Source: Flaveria trinervia (Eukaryota; Streptophyta; Magnoliopsida; Asterales; Asteraceae). Taken from it: a stretch of DNA of 64,000 nt. Of the stretch, positions 42,319 through 53,960 are shown piece after piece. The stretch covers positions 112,978,761 to 113,042,760 of the forward strand of contig CM046442.1 of NCBI GenBank assembly GCA_025506515.1, given 5' to 3'. Within the stretch, counting starts at the first letter, position 1. Each line of letters starts with the position of its first letter. The notes beneath the pieces are model-generated. The model had not been told where the DNA came from and did not search any database. It saw only the letters and a program-made list of their open reading frames with translations. Position numbers and translations under genes: made by a program.

Positions 42319-44454
42319 CCTTTTGGGCTGAGAACTATGCTTGGAGTTTGGTGGTCCCGGCTATGCAGCAGTGGTACACAGCAGATCAGTCTTCTTCTAG
42401 TTACTGAGATGAGTTGAACAAGAACCAGAACTCTTAGCAGAAGAGTTTTGGTTGATGTCTTCAGTCCCAACCACTTTAAATTGTGTAGAGATGAAAACTT
42501 GTTTCTGCTTAGGGTCAAAAGTAGCCTTGATCTCTTGAGCCTTCCTTGCCTTTTTCTGCTCTTTCTAATCAAGTTCTTCCTCATGGACTTGGTCATCACA
42601 GTCTTTTTTTTCTCCTCAGAAAGATAGTGACCCTTCTTGGAATCCTCCTCTTCACTCTTCTCGGAGGAATTCTTCACTATCTCTTCTTCATCCTCTTCAC
42701 TCATAGGATCTATGAGAGGAAGCTCATCTTCACAAGTTCCACACCTAGGAGATCTTATAGACAAGATTGTGTGTGGAGGAGCTATCTCATTTGATCCCAG
42801 TCCCTTTCTGTTTTGATAACACACTTTGTTGTGCAGGGATGAGGATATCATGTTCTTGAAGGTCTCTTCTTCAAGAACACTCTTTTCTGCCCTGGCTTTA
42901 CTAATCACAAGCTCAGGCTGGCACTCAGTTAACTTGGTTATGAGATCTTTGATTTGAGTCCTAAAATCTGTGTGTTCATGTTTTAGAACTGAAATGGTTT
43001 TCTCTAGGTCCTCTATCTTCAGTTTATAATCATTTTTAGACTTTCTAAAATCAGATTTTAAAATGTGTAAGGACTCAAGGTCAGATCTCATTTCCAGGTT
43101 ATAGGACCTGTATCTATTAACTTTAACAATGCATTCAGGAGTGCAAAGATATTTTAATACCTTGGCTTCATCATGATTTGCCATCAATGCTTGGTTAGGA
43201 GAAGCATCTTCCACCTGAAAGCTCCAGTCAAAGCCTCCTTCTTCAACAGCAACAACAGCCTGCTGCTTTGACTTCTCATTCTGGAGAGCTTTGTCAGTGA
43301 AGTTTGGTCTGGACTGTGTTTGGCCACCATTTGCTCTAGGTGCCTTACACTCTCTGGCAAAGTGACCCATCAAGTTACAGTTGTAACACTTGACTTTGCC
43401 TTTGTCCAGTCCAAACTTTCCACTAGTTGCATTGCTTGGGAACTGTCTTCTAGTCCTCTTGTAGAACTTCTTGGCTCTGTGAGTGAGAAGAGCCATCTAC
43501 TGGACTATTTCCATGTATTCCAGATCATCTGGGTGAATACAGTCTAGGTCTTCAAGAGTGAAAAGAGAGTTGCCACAGCTTTCATTAGAAGACACAAAAG
43601 ATTAAGAAGAGCTTGTCTCTTGGAATGGGCTTCCTTGAGTGTAGTTCTCCCTTGGTGTCTCTAAGAAGGTGATGAAAGGAGCCTTTGGTGAGTTGTCAGG
43701 GTAGCATATGAGATGATGTTTGGGTTCTATGCTATCCCTTTCACCCATATGTAGGGCTGAACCCATTTGATTGTTGGAGTTACCAGATGAACCTTGCATG
43801 TTCATCTCCATCTAGTAGCCACTGAGAATCCATATAACTCTATCAGAGTAAGAGTTTTGAGATTTTCAGTTCTCTTGATCACCACACAGTAGTGTGTCCA
43901 TTGCCTGGGAAGTGAGAACATGAACTTCCTTACAGTGTCTTTGTTTTCAAGAGAAACTCCTCCATCCACTAGGGTATCCACAATCTCAACAGACCTGAAG
44001 TACTGCTGAGTCATGGATTCATCTGTTTTAAAGATGAAGTTTTCAAACTGCTGCTTCAGGAGATCTTCTTGTTCTCCTTGGCTTCAGAGGAACCCTCATA
44101 CATCAGCTTCAGTGCATCCCACAGCTGCTTGGCTGTTTTGCACTTCTTGAAACCTCTGTACAAAGAGTTTGGAAGGGCAGCTTGAAGAGCTGTCATGGCT
44201 TTTCTATCTATCTCTACTATCTTCCTATCTTCATCAGAGTAGTTAGCCACATCTTTGGGGACCATACCAACACCAGTAGTAGAAGGGGTGCTAGGTAAGA
44301 AAGGTCCATTCTCAATATACTCCCACATTCTTGAATCAAGAGACCTGATGAAACCTTCCATTCTCAAACACCAGGTATCAAACTCATCAAGAGTGATCAG
44401 TGGGGACTTGTTCATGGTTCCAGTTTCCATATCAGTCTTGGAAATGGCTGCCAT
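42319..44454 (-). pseudogene. copia-E gag (decayed)
   Basis: Starts MAAISKTDMETG at 44454, about 80 bases after the 5' LTR. The UBN2-type copia gag domain follows: DEFDTWCLRMEGFIRSLD, MTALQAALPNSLYRGFKKCK and TAKQLWDALKLMYEGS, then a frameshifted middle (FMFSLPRQWTHYC near 43890). The nucleocapsid part keeps a CCHC knuckle (CYNCNLMGHFAREC near 43380). After it come Glu/Lys-rich and coiled-coil-like stretches. Gag forms the virus-like particle in the cytoplasm. Three or more frameshifts. The 3' end continues at 22718 beyond gypsy-F. Confidence 0.85.
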
Positions 44455-44520
44455 TTGAAAAGTTAGTATTTTTGTGTGAGGGATCTTAAGATGGTGAGAT
44501 CTTATATCAAGAGCTTGAAA

Positions 44521-44533
44521 AACTCTGATACCA
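44521..44533 (-). promoter_or_regulatory. copia-E primer binding site
   Basis: The minus strand reads TGGTATCAGAGTT two bases inside the 5' LTR end, matching the initiator-Met tRNA-type PBS. Confidence 0.8.
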
Positions 44534-44535
44534 AA

Positions 44536-45329
44536 TGCAGGACTGTTGAAGGGTGTAGATTTACAACACAACAACACAAAGAGGAGATTAACTAAAACTT
44601 AATCAAACAGTAAACTGGATTGACCAAGGTAAGACACTAAGAAGACAAGTAATATAAGAGATAGAACACAAGTATATGGTTTTCAAGATTGCAATATATT
44701 GCTTTCTCTACGTTCTATTACAAGTGTTACAAAGCATAATCTAAAGATACAAGAACATGATATACTTATACTACATCCTACAGCTGGCTATACTTTGATA
44801 GCCAGCTGGATACAATTGACTAGACACAAAACAAAATCAATTGTAGAGTCAAAAGGCAGATGATTGCCTTTTGACTTGTGACTATGACATGCCATAGCTC
44901 ACATCCTTATCTATTACAAAAAGGATTAAGTACATAAGTAGAAAGTTACAGACTCAAGACCTCAATGTACAGTTACCAAAAGCATAGACCTTTTCACCAA
45001 CTCATGTAAGTTGGTGACCTTACAGAGGTGCAGCGGAAAGGTGTCCAGCTTTATGGAAAACTACATCAGATAAAGCATGTATTAAAAGTCTTCGGAAGAA
45101 ATCTGTCTTCATGAGTTCAAGCTTCGGAAGACTTTGTCTCTGAGGCTTCGGAAGACTTCATATTTGGCTTCGGAAGATATTGGTCTTGGCTTTGGAAGAT
45201 TTTACACTTAAGAGTATTTTCAGTTGCATGTGTAAAACTTCCTAAGCATTCTTCTTCAATGCACTTGTGCAACATGCAGGATAAATATTTGATGTTTAGG
45301 TTGCGTCAGCCTCTTCATTAATCTCTACA
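44536..45329 (-). repeat. copia-E 5' LTR (794 bp)
   Basis: On the minus strand it begins TGTAGAGATTAATGAAGAGG and ends CAGTCCTGCA before the PBS. Pairs with 14652-15424. About 130-250 bases from its start (45090-45190) it holds at least four CTTCGGAAG palindromes, also found in the pol-extra-ORF spacer. Confidence 0.9.
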
Positions 45330-45334
45330 ATTTA
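45330..45334 (+). repeat. target-site duplication ATTTA (right) of copia-E
   Basis: Copy of 14647-14651 directly after the 5' LTR of copia-E. Confidence 0.85.
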
Positions 45335-46095
45335 TATAGATCATAAGAGTTTGTAATACATATTCGATCAAAATATACTAAATATGAAACAAATAAGGTG
45401 GATGGCATTACTAAGTGATTATGATTGTGAAATCAAGTATCACCAAGGAAAGGCAAATTAGTGCTTGATGCTTTAAGTAGGAAAGAAAGAACTAGGCCAT
45501 TACAAGTTCATGCCTTAAGAATGGAATTACACTCGGATTTAATAAGTCAAATTCAAAAACACCGCAAAAGGATGAATCAAAAGGTGTGTTAAAGCAGAAT
45601 GCACAACTAGAAGTTACATCCGATGGAATTCTAAAATTTAGAGGAAGAATTTGGATTCCTAACAATGACATGCTTAAAAAACTACTCTAGAGAAGCACAT
45701 ATATCATGATATTCAATACATCTGGGAAATTATATATGTACAAGGATTTGAGAAGCCAATATTGGTGGCCAGGTATAAAGAATCTGTTGTGGAATTTGAA
45801 GAAAAGTTTGATATATGTTCAAGAGTTAAGGCTGAATATCAAAAACCCTCAGGATGATTGCAATAACATGAAATCCCTGAATGGAAGTGGGATCAGATCA
45901 CCATAGATTTTGCTACTAAGTTGCCCTCAGAACCGCAAGTGGGTATGACACATTATGGGTTATAGTCGACAAACTAAGTTAGCTTATTCTTGCCACTCAA
46001 AGAAGATTATAAGATGGAAAAATTAGAAGGAATCTATATGAAAGAAATTGTGTGTACACGTGGAATACCCATTTCAATAATATATCCAAGGATAG
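45330..46095 (+). pseudogene. gypsy-D RNase H end and integrase N-terminal half (decayed)
   Basis: Continues the block that ended at 14651. YIDHKSL, DQNILNMKQIRWMALLSDYDCEIKYH and GKAN are RNase H. After a degenerate stretch come the integrase words VKAEYQKPSG, IPEWKWDQITIDFATKLP with the first catalytic Asp kept, and KMEKLEGIYMKEIV. It is interrupted at 46095/46096 by a solo LTR just at the second Asp block (ISKDS). Many stops. Confidence 0.78.
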
Positions 46096-46561
46096 TGTTA
46101 GCCCAGAATAATCACACTTGAATCAAATCATGAAGATTATAGATCAAAATATTATGAACACAATCAAAACCCTTTGATCTCTATTGATTGCTAATAATAT
46201 TGTTTACAAGTAAATCCCTCAATCAATTGGTCATTCAACCACTAGTAAACTCTAATTGAAATTAACCTATTTATAGTGAATATAATATTCACTAATTGTA
46301 CTTAACTCCCTAGACATAGGCTAATTAATGAAAATTACATATAAAACATAAAAATGATTAAAACATATTTAAATATATTTTGTTGACACAAAATATATTT
46401 ATTACAATAAAACTACTAGTCATATAAATCTTTAACATCTTGTCTCGGTTCTTCATCTCGAACGTGTCGGGTTTGAATTTTGTGTTGACTTTGACCGCGA
46501 CATTGACTTTTGTTGACTTTGACTGTGTTGATAATATAGTCTATCTTGTACAGCTCCAATA
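46096..46561 (-). repeat. family C solo LTR (466 bp) in gypsy-D integrase
   Basis: Reverse complement of the family C LTR at 12489-12953 over its full length, with no internal region beside it. Flanks GATAG (46091-46095) and GATAA (46562-46566) look like a 5-bp target duplication with one change. Solo LTRs arise by recombination between the two LTRs of an element. It keeps the TTGAC cluster (46476-46545) and the AATATATTTTGT inverted repeat. Confidence 0.87.
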
Positions 46562-47500
46562 GATAATAGATTTACTTTAGGATTCCGGAAAACTTTACAA
46601 AAAGCATTAGGAACTCAGGTAGACATGAGTTCATCATACCATCCACATACATAAGGATAGAATGAGAAAACAATTTAAACATTGGAAGATCTGTTGCAAG
46701 CCTATGCGTTAGATGTTGGTGGTAACTGGGATATACATTTACCTTTGATAGAATTTTCATATAACAATAGTTACCATACCAGTATTAGAGCAGCTCCATT
46801 TGAAGCTCTATGCGAAAGAAAATGTAGGTCACCTTTGTGTTGGAATGAGATAGTAGATAGACAGCTTACATGCTGAAACTTATACAAGACACATCTTATA
46901 AAACTTGTGAAATTGAGAGCAGATTAAAAGCAGCACGTGATAGGGAAAAAATTTATGCTAATAAGAGAAGAAAGCCTTTGGAATTTCAAATAGGATATAA
47001 AATGTACTTAAAGGTATCACCCTCAAGGGAAATTATCTGATTTGAGCAAAGAAATAAGTTAAACCCTTGGTAGGTCGACTCTTTTGAAATAATTGATAGG
47101 ATTGGTCCTGTAGCATACAAGTTAGACTTGCCTCAGGAACTAAGTGAAATACACAACGCCTTTCACGTATCTAATTTGAAGAAACGTCTGATAGTTGAGA
47201 CATTAAATGTAGTAATACAAGAAATCAGAATAGTTAAGTAACTTCATTATATGGAAGAACTATTGGCAATTATGGACAGAGAAGTAGTAAGTTTAAGAAG
47301 AAGCAAAATCCTAATAGTAAAGGTCAAATTAAATTCAAAAAAAGGATCGGAATTTACAAGGGAAAGCGAGGATGAGATCAAAAGAAAAAATATACCCACC
47401 TATTTGAAGTTAAACTGAATGAAAAGGGTAACTACAAAGATAAACCCTCCAAAACATTTTAGGATTCCTACCATTTAATTTTGGGACGAAAGTCTTTTTA
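46562..47500 (+). pseudogene. gypsy-D integrase C-terminal half (decayed)
   Basis: Picks up with FTLGFRKTLQKALGTQVDMSSSYHP, then TLEDLLQAYALDVGGNWDIHLPLIEFSYNNSYHTSI and APFEALCERKCRSPLCWNEI (46682-46876). Further on come YKLDLPQELSEIHNAFHVSNLKK across frames and a degraded tail near 47290-47400. Family: Ty3/gypsy integrase. The tail is poorly preserved but lies where the chromodomain-like end should be. Confidence 0.78.
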
Positions 47501-47511
47501 CGGGGGGAGAA
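47501..47511 (+). promoter_or_regulatory. gypsy-D polypurine tract
   Basis: CGGGGGGAGAA right before TGTGACAAC, behind a TTTTGGGACGAAA box like those of gypsy-B and gypsy-F. Confidence 0.78.
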
Positions 47512-47579
47512 TGTGACAACTTTACGTCAAGGTTAGGTAAATTAAACATTGATAAGAATTACTCTAAATAGATAGTGTA
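47512..47579 (+). repeat. gypsy-D 3' LTR, first 68 bp
   Basis: Starts TGTGACAAC after the PPT and is cut by copia-G. The last five bases, GTGTA, are the target duplication repeated at 55249-55253. The LTR resumes at 55254. Confidence 0.8.
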
Positions 47580-47717
47580 TGAATGAAATGATGATGGCTT
47601 TCTTTGATAATCAAATGTAAGTTACATAAGGCATTATATAGATAGATAATTTACATAAAGCTACCTTGAGAAATATAAAAATAAACTATATAACCCCTAA
47701 AAATGACTTATCTAACA
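47580..47717 (-). repeat. copia-G 3' LTR (138 bp)
   Basis: The minus strand begins TGTTAGATAAGTCAT and ends TTTCATTCA. Matches 55126-55248 apart from a small internal insertion (ATATAACCCCTAAAA-type) and scattered bases. Confidence 0.9.
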
Positions 47718-47730
47718 TCCCCCGCAAGCT
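47718..47730 (-). promoter_or_regulatory. copia-G polypurine tract
   Basis: The minus strand reads AGCTTGCGGGGGA directly before the 3' LTR; the GCGGGGGA run is the likely plus-strand primer. Confidence 0.7.
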
Positions 47731-48996
47731 GAACGGTGGCGGACCAATACGAAGCATTTCTCAGAAAATGTTGAACTGACAACTGGGAAGACTTTTTATA
47801 AAAATATCAGCCACCTAAAGCTTGGTAGGAATAAATTTAGTGGCCAATTTGCCGATAGCAACTAACTCGCACAAGAAGTGGTAGTCAAGATTGATATGTT
47901 TAGCCCGTTTGTGAGAGACAAGATTTTGAGTAAGAAAGTTGGCACTCTAATTATCACATAACATAGTTGGTCTGTTTGGAGGCGAGGCATGAAGCTCTTG
48001 AATAAGATGAGTCAGCCAAACAATTTCAATGGTCGTATTAGCCATGGCTTTATATTCACAACCGAATCGGGCAACAATTGGTTGCTTTTGGCACTCTAGG
48101 AAATAAGGTTGCCACTAATAAATATAGAGTAACCAAATATGGATCTATGAGTCTCCAAACAACAAACCCAATCTGCATCGGAGTAACCAAGTAACGACAT
48201 ATGAGTGGGGCGACTGTAATGTAAACCGAAGGCAATAGTTCCCTTAAGATATCGAAGAATCCATTTATCCTGAAAGTGGGCAATGGTTAGAGCATGAAGA
48301 AACTATCTGACTTGATTTACAACATAGGCAATGTTAGGTCTTGTGATCATCAAGTACCGGAGAGCACCTACTATGGAACGATATTGGGTAACATCTGGAA
48401 AAGCATCACTTGTAGAAACAAAAGAAACATTGGTGCTTAAAGGTGTTGGTGCAGGTTTTGCATCCAACATCTTAGCACGAGTTAAAACATCCAAGGTGTA
48501 TTAGACAGATTCAAGAAAAGACCATTTGGAGTGTAGGTAACCTCCAATCCTAAAATATAGCTAATTTTCCCAAGATCCTTAATGGCAAATTCATTGCTAA
48601 GATGAGAAATGAAGGATTTGAGTATGGTTGGTTGGTTCCCCGTTAAGATAAGATCATCAACGTATACAAGAAGATACATAATGCATGAGTCACGTTAATT
48701 GATGAACAATGATGGATCGGCTCAACTACACGAGATACCATAATTGGTAAAGAACAAGCTTAACCTATGAAACCATGCTCTAGGAGCTTGTTTAAGACCA
48801 TAGATGGCTTTGTTTAAGTTACAAATATGAGAAGGAAACTCTGGGTCAATAAAGCCAATGGGTTGTTCCATAAAAACATTTCATTTAGATACCCATGAAA
48901 AATAAGCACTATTAACATCCATTGATGAGGTTGCCAACCATTAATAACAGCTAGAGCAAGAATATGTACGAACAGTATCAGCTTTAACTACCGGCT
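47731..48996 (-). pseudogene. copia-G RT C-terminal part and RNase H
   Basis: Minus strand: SSMDVNSAYFSW near 48900, LNKAIYGLKQAPRAWFHRL near 48790, then YLLVYVDDLILTGNQ near 48640-48680 with the YVDD active site intact. Next come FAIKDLGKISYILGLEV, YRSIVGALRYL, RPNIAYVVNQV and an RNase H region with SDADWVC near 48170, ending near 47760. It is the downstream half of an RT split by solo LTR H. In life it would make cDNA in particles. Several stops, including one after the first RNase H block. Confidence 0.85.
48992..48996 (+). repeat. probable target-site duplication of solo LTR H (left)
   Basis: CGGCT before the LTR and GGGCT after it (51842-51846): four of five bases match. Removing the LTR and one copy restores the RT frame (SPVVKADTVRT). 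Confidence 0.65.
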
Positions 48997-49248
48997 TGTC
49001 ACACCCCAACCTTGACGGCGGAAACGTCGAGATGTGAGGGTTACGATTGTTCACAGCCACATAACGCTATTTATTAAATCCAAATATAGTAATCATAAGA
49101 TTCAATTGTAACATTACAAGCAAAAGTTTCAACAAAGAAAAATACATCATGTACAAATGCTACAAATAACATGATCATCCATTTTATCTCTAGGTCCAAT
49201 CCTAGATGTGATAAGCTTCAAAGAGTAGAACACATACTTGAGGTATTC

Positions 49249-49705
49249 CTGAAACATGTTAAAAATAACAGGTCAACATAAAAATGTTGGTGAGCATTCC
49301 ATAGTTTTTAATACATAGATTATATAAAAGATGGCAATTCAAGTCATAAGTTAGTGAATAAAGAGATTAGGGATGTTATGAACAATGCAACAACCAAACC
49401 TCGACAAAGTTTTACAAGTCTCAAACGTTTACAAGATTATATGATGAGCTAAGTGTACTTGGATCAACCAAAGCAGGCTTGTCTTGCCCATAGATCTATG
49501 ACTTCGCTCGGCTAGCAATAGTTAATGATTGTACATATAACGCCATAACATGGTAACCACAAAAGTTCAACTAACCACAACTTTGCATGATGAATTGCCA
49601 TAAAGATTACAAGTCTCAAATAAGTTTACAAGTGCAATAATAATAAATTAACATGTTTCACCCCAAAGTGTGAAAATAAGCAAAAAGGGGTATGGAAATA
49701 CTCAC
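49249..49705 (-). other. intron-like module in solo LTR H
   Basis: On the minus strand a donor TCAAA|GTGAGT at 49705, a TTATGTTGACC box, and an acceptor ACATGTTTCAG|GAA ending at 49249. The GCTCACCAAC word before the branch-like site is shared with gypsy-F. Splicing is inferred. Confidence 0.42.
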
Positions 49706-50528
49706 TTTGATATAAGCATTACAAGATGATAAATAAGATTAAAGGATGATCCAAAGTAATCCCAGTATTCATTACAAGGCACCTAAATATGTAATACAAG
49801 ATGAAGATTAATAATATGATTAACATTCAAATAATGATTAGGGTTTCACTAGTTTTAAGGGGTTTTTGATAAGTAACAATTTACAAAATAATTATTTATA
49901 TTTTTAATTCATTAGAAGAATTATATATGTAAATATTTTAGAAATGAATTTAAATATAGCAAAGTTGGAGTTCAATATGTAATTAATTCTTTATAGTTTT
50001 CTAAGAATAATATATCATTATCACAATTATAAAAGTAAAGCTTTAAAGAATAAAAATACTATTGTGCCCATTAGTATTTTAAATGATTTTTAAATTATTG
50101 TATCAAGTCCATATTCATGTAAATAATTATTCAATTATTTTAAAAGAAGCCATTTAAATATATAAAAGTTAAATGATCATAGAAAAATAATTAAGCTTTT
50201 TTTTTAAAGAAAAGCATTTGGATCAATGTTTTATTATTTATTAAAATAAACTAAAACCAGAAAAAATCTAATTGTATGTTTGAGCATGTAATGCTTTTAT
50301 AAAATAAACAATATTTAAATTCTATTTAACAAGATATTTAACTAATTATATTCTTTGTTTTAACAAAATAGAATAACATGTTAGGTTATTATAAAAAATA
50401 AATTTTTAGAGAATAACTGGTTAGCCTTTAAAATAACTAGAATTTCTAAAATAGATTTTTAGAATTTTTAGAAATTTTTATATAATTTTGTATAGGCTGA
50501 AAAAGCACCTAAAAAAATAATGGGGATA

Positions 50529-50546
50529 CCCGGGTTCGAACCCGGG
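50529..50546. repeat. perfect 18-bp palindrome with T-arm-like sequence
   Basis: CCCGGGTTCGAACCCGGG is its own reverse complement and contains GGTTCGAACCC, the T-arm pattern of tRNA genes (B-box like). No D-arm, anticodon arm or acceptor stem could be assembled around it, so a complete tRNA gene is not called. Confidence 0.7.
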
Positions 50547-51841
50547 ACCTCAAGGTTGGGAGATGGACATGGAACCAGTGAACCAAGGCATACAGCCGCG
50601 GTTATCATCGGTTCGTATTGAGTTTAAACACAATCCCAAGGATTTCCCCCCAATCAAGAACCCTAGATCGGTATAAACCAAAATTGAACATCAGATTGAT
50701 GTTGTTAATAAAATTAATATTAGGGCTTTTGATTAGCGAATGAAATCGAGTAATAAGATGTGTTTAATTTACCCAAAAGTTGTAAAGCACCACTGATTCG
50801 ACTCGAAGAACAACCCGCGACTGCTATGAAGCTCGATTGTTTTTCAAACGATGAATATAGTTCAATTCGCTGCACAGATAGTGTCTAATGGACTCCAAGA
50901 TGAAAAGCCCTCTATAATTTCGAGTTTAGAACCGTTGAAGATGGTTTTCGAATTGTGGTAGGTCGCGAACGGGAGAGGACACTCGAATTCTATGTTTTTG
51001 TTTGTTTCAGGTGCAATTGAGAGTGGTAGTCGATTAGTGATGGATATTAGATGGTTCATGATAAGTTAATTTGATTATTATTGAGATTTAATGCCCGAAC
51101 GGTTATGGGTTTATGATGCTACGGTTACTCACTCGATTGGGTATCATTCGACGTTTAAACCCCAATTATTAACCGTATTAAGGTTCGAATTAAGTTCACG
51201 TACGATTCAAAACGGTTTTTGGGTCAAAATCGTGGCTAAAAGGGCCGTTTTGGCCTCGCCGGAGTTCGGCCGGAGGCGCCGGCCTCCTTTCACCGGAAAT
51301 ACGGGGAAACAGGGGAAAAGGGTTGGGTTTTTAAAGACTTTACACAAATGGTCCCTGTGTTTTCAACAATTAACAACAGGAACTTAAAGTTTTGTTTTTA
51401 GTTTTAGCTAATTTATACTTTAAACCCTGAAGTCTTAAAATGTTATTATTTTATGCTAAAGCTAGTTAAATACAAGTTTTAAAATAATAACACTTATATT
51501 GTTTCTATTTTTTACAAGTTTACTTTTAATATTATTATTATTAATCTTATTATTATGATTATTATTGTTATTAATATTATTATCATTAATATTATTATTA
51601 TCAGTGTCATTATTATAATAATAATAATAGTTATTATTTTATTTAAGCTTATTAACACCTTAATTTTATAATAATAAGCAAACATTATAACACCTATAAT
51701 TTTATTATTATTATATTAATTTGTTAATCACCAAATTAATTATTAAGTATAACAAACCTCAAAGTTTCAAAATGGCATAAAAGGCACTTTTAAGATTTAA
51801 CAAAGTTAACTTCTAAGTTAACAAAATTAAGAGATGTCACA

Positions 51842-52210
51842 GGGCTGAAGGTATCAGAGTAGTCAAGACCAGGCACTTGTATGAAGCCCTGAGCGACAAG
51901 TCTAGCTTTGTAACATTCAATGGAACCATCGGACCGGAATTTAGTCCGAAAAAGCCAATTAGATCCAACAAAATTTGCATTCATTGGATGAGGAACATGA
52001 GTCCAAGCTTGATTTCTATGAAGAGCATCAATTTCCATTTGCATAGGATTAACCCATTTTAAGTCGTTAGATGCAACATGATAAGTCTTAGGGTCTGTTG
52101 TAGCAAATAAAGCTTTATGAAGAGGAATAATATATGTGTGTGCCAAATCCATATAGTGACGTGGGTAAAAAATACTAGATATAGAACAGGTGATCATAGG
52201 GTGACTCGAA
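51842..52210 (-). pseudogene. copia-G RT N-terminal part
   Basis: Minus strand: SNDLKWVNPMQMEIDALHRN, WTHVPHP, GSNWLFRTKFRSDGSIECYK, ARLVAQGFIQVPGLDYSDTF and SPV, the conserved start of copia RT (RVT_2). The frame is open for about 120 residues and runs into solo LTR H exactly after SPV. It continues at 48996. Confidence 0.87.
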
Positions 52211-52506
52211 GGAAGAGGAAGTGGTAGTGGTGAAGGAGGAGGAGAAGGAAGGGGTGTGGTTGTCTTACATGTGGCCGAGGAGTCAACCGAGGAGGTGAGT
52301 GAGGAAGGAGGCGCAGTGGTCAGTGTTTTGGGAGGGGCGGAAGTAGGGACTGGAGTTGGTATTAGGCCAACTGTAAAGGGAGCGAAAGGTGGAGGGTCGG
52401 TGAGAAAATGGGGAAAAGGTGAAGTTGTTTGAACTTGGGCCGGATTTTAGGAAACTAAGGCAGTAGGTGTCAATGGCAATTGATGTGAGTTTTGGGTCAT
52501 ATTAGG
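52211..52506 (-). other. copia-G integrase-RT linker
   Basis: About 300 bases coding, in pieces, for Pro/Ser/Thr-rich sequence on the minus strand (runs of PPSPLPLP type near 52200-52260). It lies where copia polyproteins have a variable disordered linker. No domain recognised. Confidence 0.5.
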
Positions 52507-53635
52507 TCAGATGCTTGTTGAGGATTGGGTTGGGAAAAAAGGGATTCTCTTTGGGCATTCAAATAAGATAGTGGAAGGAGGACTAACAGTAACATGATTG
52601 GGTGACATGTTAGAAGTATTATTATGGGAGGTATACAAAAAAATAGAAACGTCTAGTAAAGAAATAGGAGTGGTTGTAGTCGATGAATCCAATGGAAAGT
52701 AATTCTTGTCAAGACGAGCATGTCGTGTAACATAGACACGAGAGGTACTAGGGTCAAGACATCGATACCCTTTGTATTTGGTGCAATACCCAATAAAAAT
52801 GCATGGAATGCTACAAGGTGATAATTTATTAGGTGAATAATCTCGAAGAAAAGGAAAGACACGACAACCAAATAATCGAAATGATTTGTAACTTGGAGGT
52901 TGGTGATATGAAATTTCAAAGGGTGACTTGCTTTGAAGCACATCGGATGGGAGCCGATTAATTATGAACACAGCCGACGAGAAGGCATCAACCTAATATT
53001 TGGTGGGTAATATCGCATGGAATAACATAGCCAATCCGGTTTAAACAATGTGTTGATATTTATGTTCCACATGACCGTTTTGTTGAAGGGTATATGGACA
53101 TGACATTCGATGAAATGTAACATTTTGTTCTAAAAAATGTCACACACGATTGTTAGTAAATTCCATGCCTCCATCACTTTGAATTTTTTTTAGTAGAGAA
53201 TTGTGTTTGAATCAAGGGCATGAAAAAGATAAAGCATCTACAAATTCAGATTTTGCCCTTAATGGATACCACCAAGTGAAACGAGAATAATCATCAACAA
53301 ACACAACATAATACAAAAAATTATCAACCGATTTAATCAGGGATGACCCCCACAAGTCACAATGTATAATTCCAAAGGCAAAGATGCGCATTTATTATTA
53401 GTGATAAAAGGTTATCGTTTAGACTTCACAACTTCACATGGGAAGCACAAGCCCGGTTTAGGTAAAATATAAGTGAAAGTTAAACACCCATTATTTTAAG
53501 TAATGTAATTACATCAAAATTGACATGCCCAAGACGTGAATGCCATAATCCAAAAGAAGCTTTGGGACACATATGGTTGGACACTAAAGCTTCATGGGTG
53601 TTGCGAAGAACATAAATGCTGTCTTTAAGGCACCC
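52507..53635 (-). pseudogene. copia-G integrase (decayed)
   Basis: Minus strand from about 53600: FGLWHSRLGHVNFDVI (zinc-binding pre-integrase block), then heavily disrupted core. SLQQNGHVEHKYQHIV near 53060 holds the catalytic Glu region, followed by TGLAMLFHAILPTKYW and FIINRLPSDVLQSKSPFEI. The post-integrase block runs to 52507: FRLFGCRVFPFLRDYSPNKL and CIFIGYCTKYKGYRCLD. The N-terminal core has many stops. Confidence 0.82.
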
Positions 53636-53960
53636 CTAGGGTAGAGTTTGCTTCGGCGATCCTGAATGTAAAAATAGGGGTGAGAAAAAAACATCAACTG
53701 GGTTAACTTCAGTTAACTTTCCAATAGACAATAAATTTATGGTTAGATTTGGAACAACCAAAACGTTATTAAGGGCAAGATTACCGAGTATTTTAGTTTG
53801 ACAAACATGAGAAATAGGCAAAGATTGACCATTACCAAAGTAAACTTTATCATTACCTTGCGTCGATGTGGAGGTCTGAAGAGGTGTGGAAGTGGGACTC
53901 ATGTAAGTTGATGCACTGGTGTCAGACGTCCAATCAGGCATGGTTGAATTATATGACATT
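53636..53960 (-). pseudogene. copia-G protease
   Basis: About 107 residues: PDWTSDTSASTYM, then VYFGNGQSLPISHV, LNNVLVVPNLTINLLSIGKLT. The active-site triplet, normally D-S/T-G, reads DTS here, so the conserved Gly is replaced by Ser. The retropepsin cuts the polyprotein during particle maturation. The frame is otherwise open. Confidence 0.78.

Larger units (their letters stand above)
14652..45329 (-). mobile_element. copia-E: Ty1/copia element with extra ORF, carrying nested gypsy-F
   Basis: Full span on the minus strand from the 5' LTR (44536-45329) through PBS, gag, zinc knuckles, protease, integrase, RNase H end, spacer and extra ORF to the 3' LTR (14652-15424). It is flanked by ATTTA duplications. 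Gypsy-F (22719-42313) interrupts it between gag and the rest of pol. Without that insertion it is about 11 kb. The RT domain is missing, so it could only move with help. The layout gag-pol-extra ORF matches copia-A and the Sirevirus-type plan. Confidence 0.9.
48997..51841 (-). repeat. solo gypsy LTR H (2845 bp)
   Basis: Ends are TGTCACACCCC (left) and GATGTCACA (right), that is TGTGACATC...GGGGTGTGACA on the minus strand, typical gypsy LTR ends. No pol or gag lies inside, and it sits in copia-G RT with near-matching 5-bp flanks, so it is a solo LTR. It has a different sequence from the F and D LTRs but shares their intron-like module. It contains AT-rich stretches, a TTATTATTA-rich tract (51530-51640) and an 18-bp palindrome at 50529-50546. 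Confidence 0.85.

Noticed and set aside
12489..46561. The two inverted family C LTRs as ends of one 34-kb element
   Set aside because: They are in opposite orientation, and the right copy has its own near-perfect target duplication and interrupts gypsy-D integrase.
50520..50600. Possible tRNA gene around the GGTTCGAACCC word
   Set aside because: No acceptor, D or anticodon stems could be built; the T-arm-like part is a perfect palindrome within a solo LTR.
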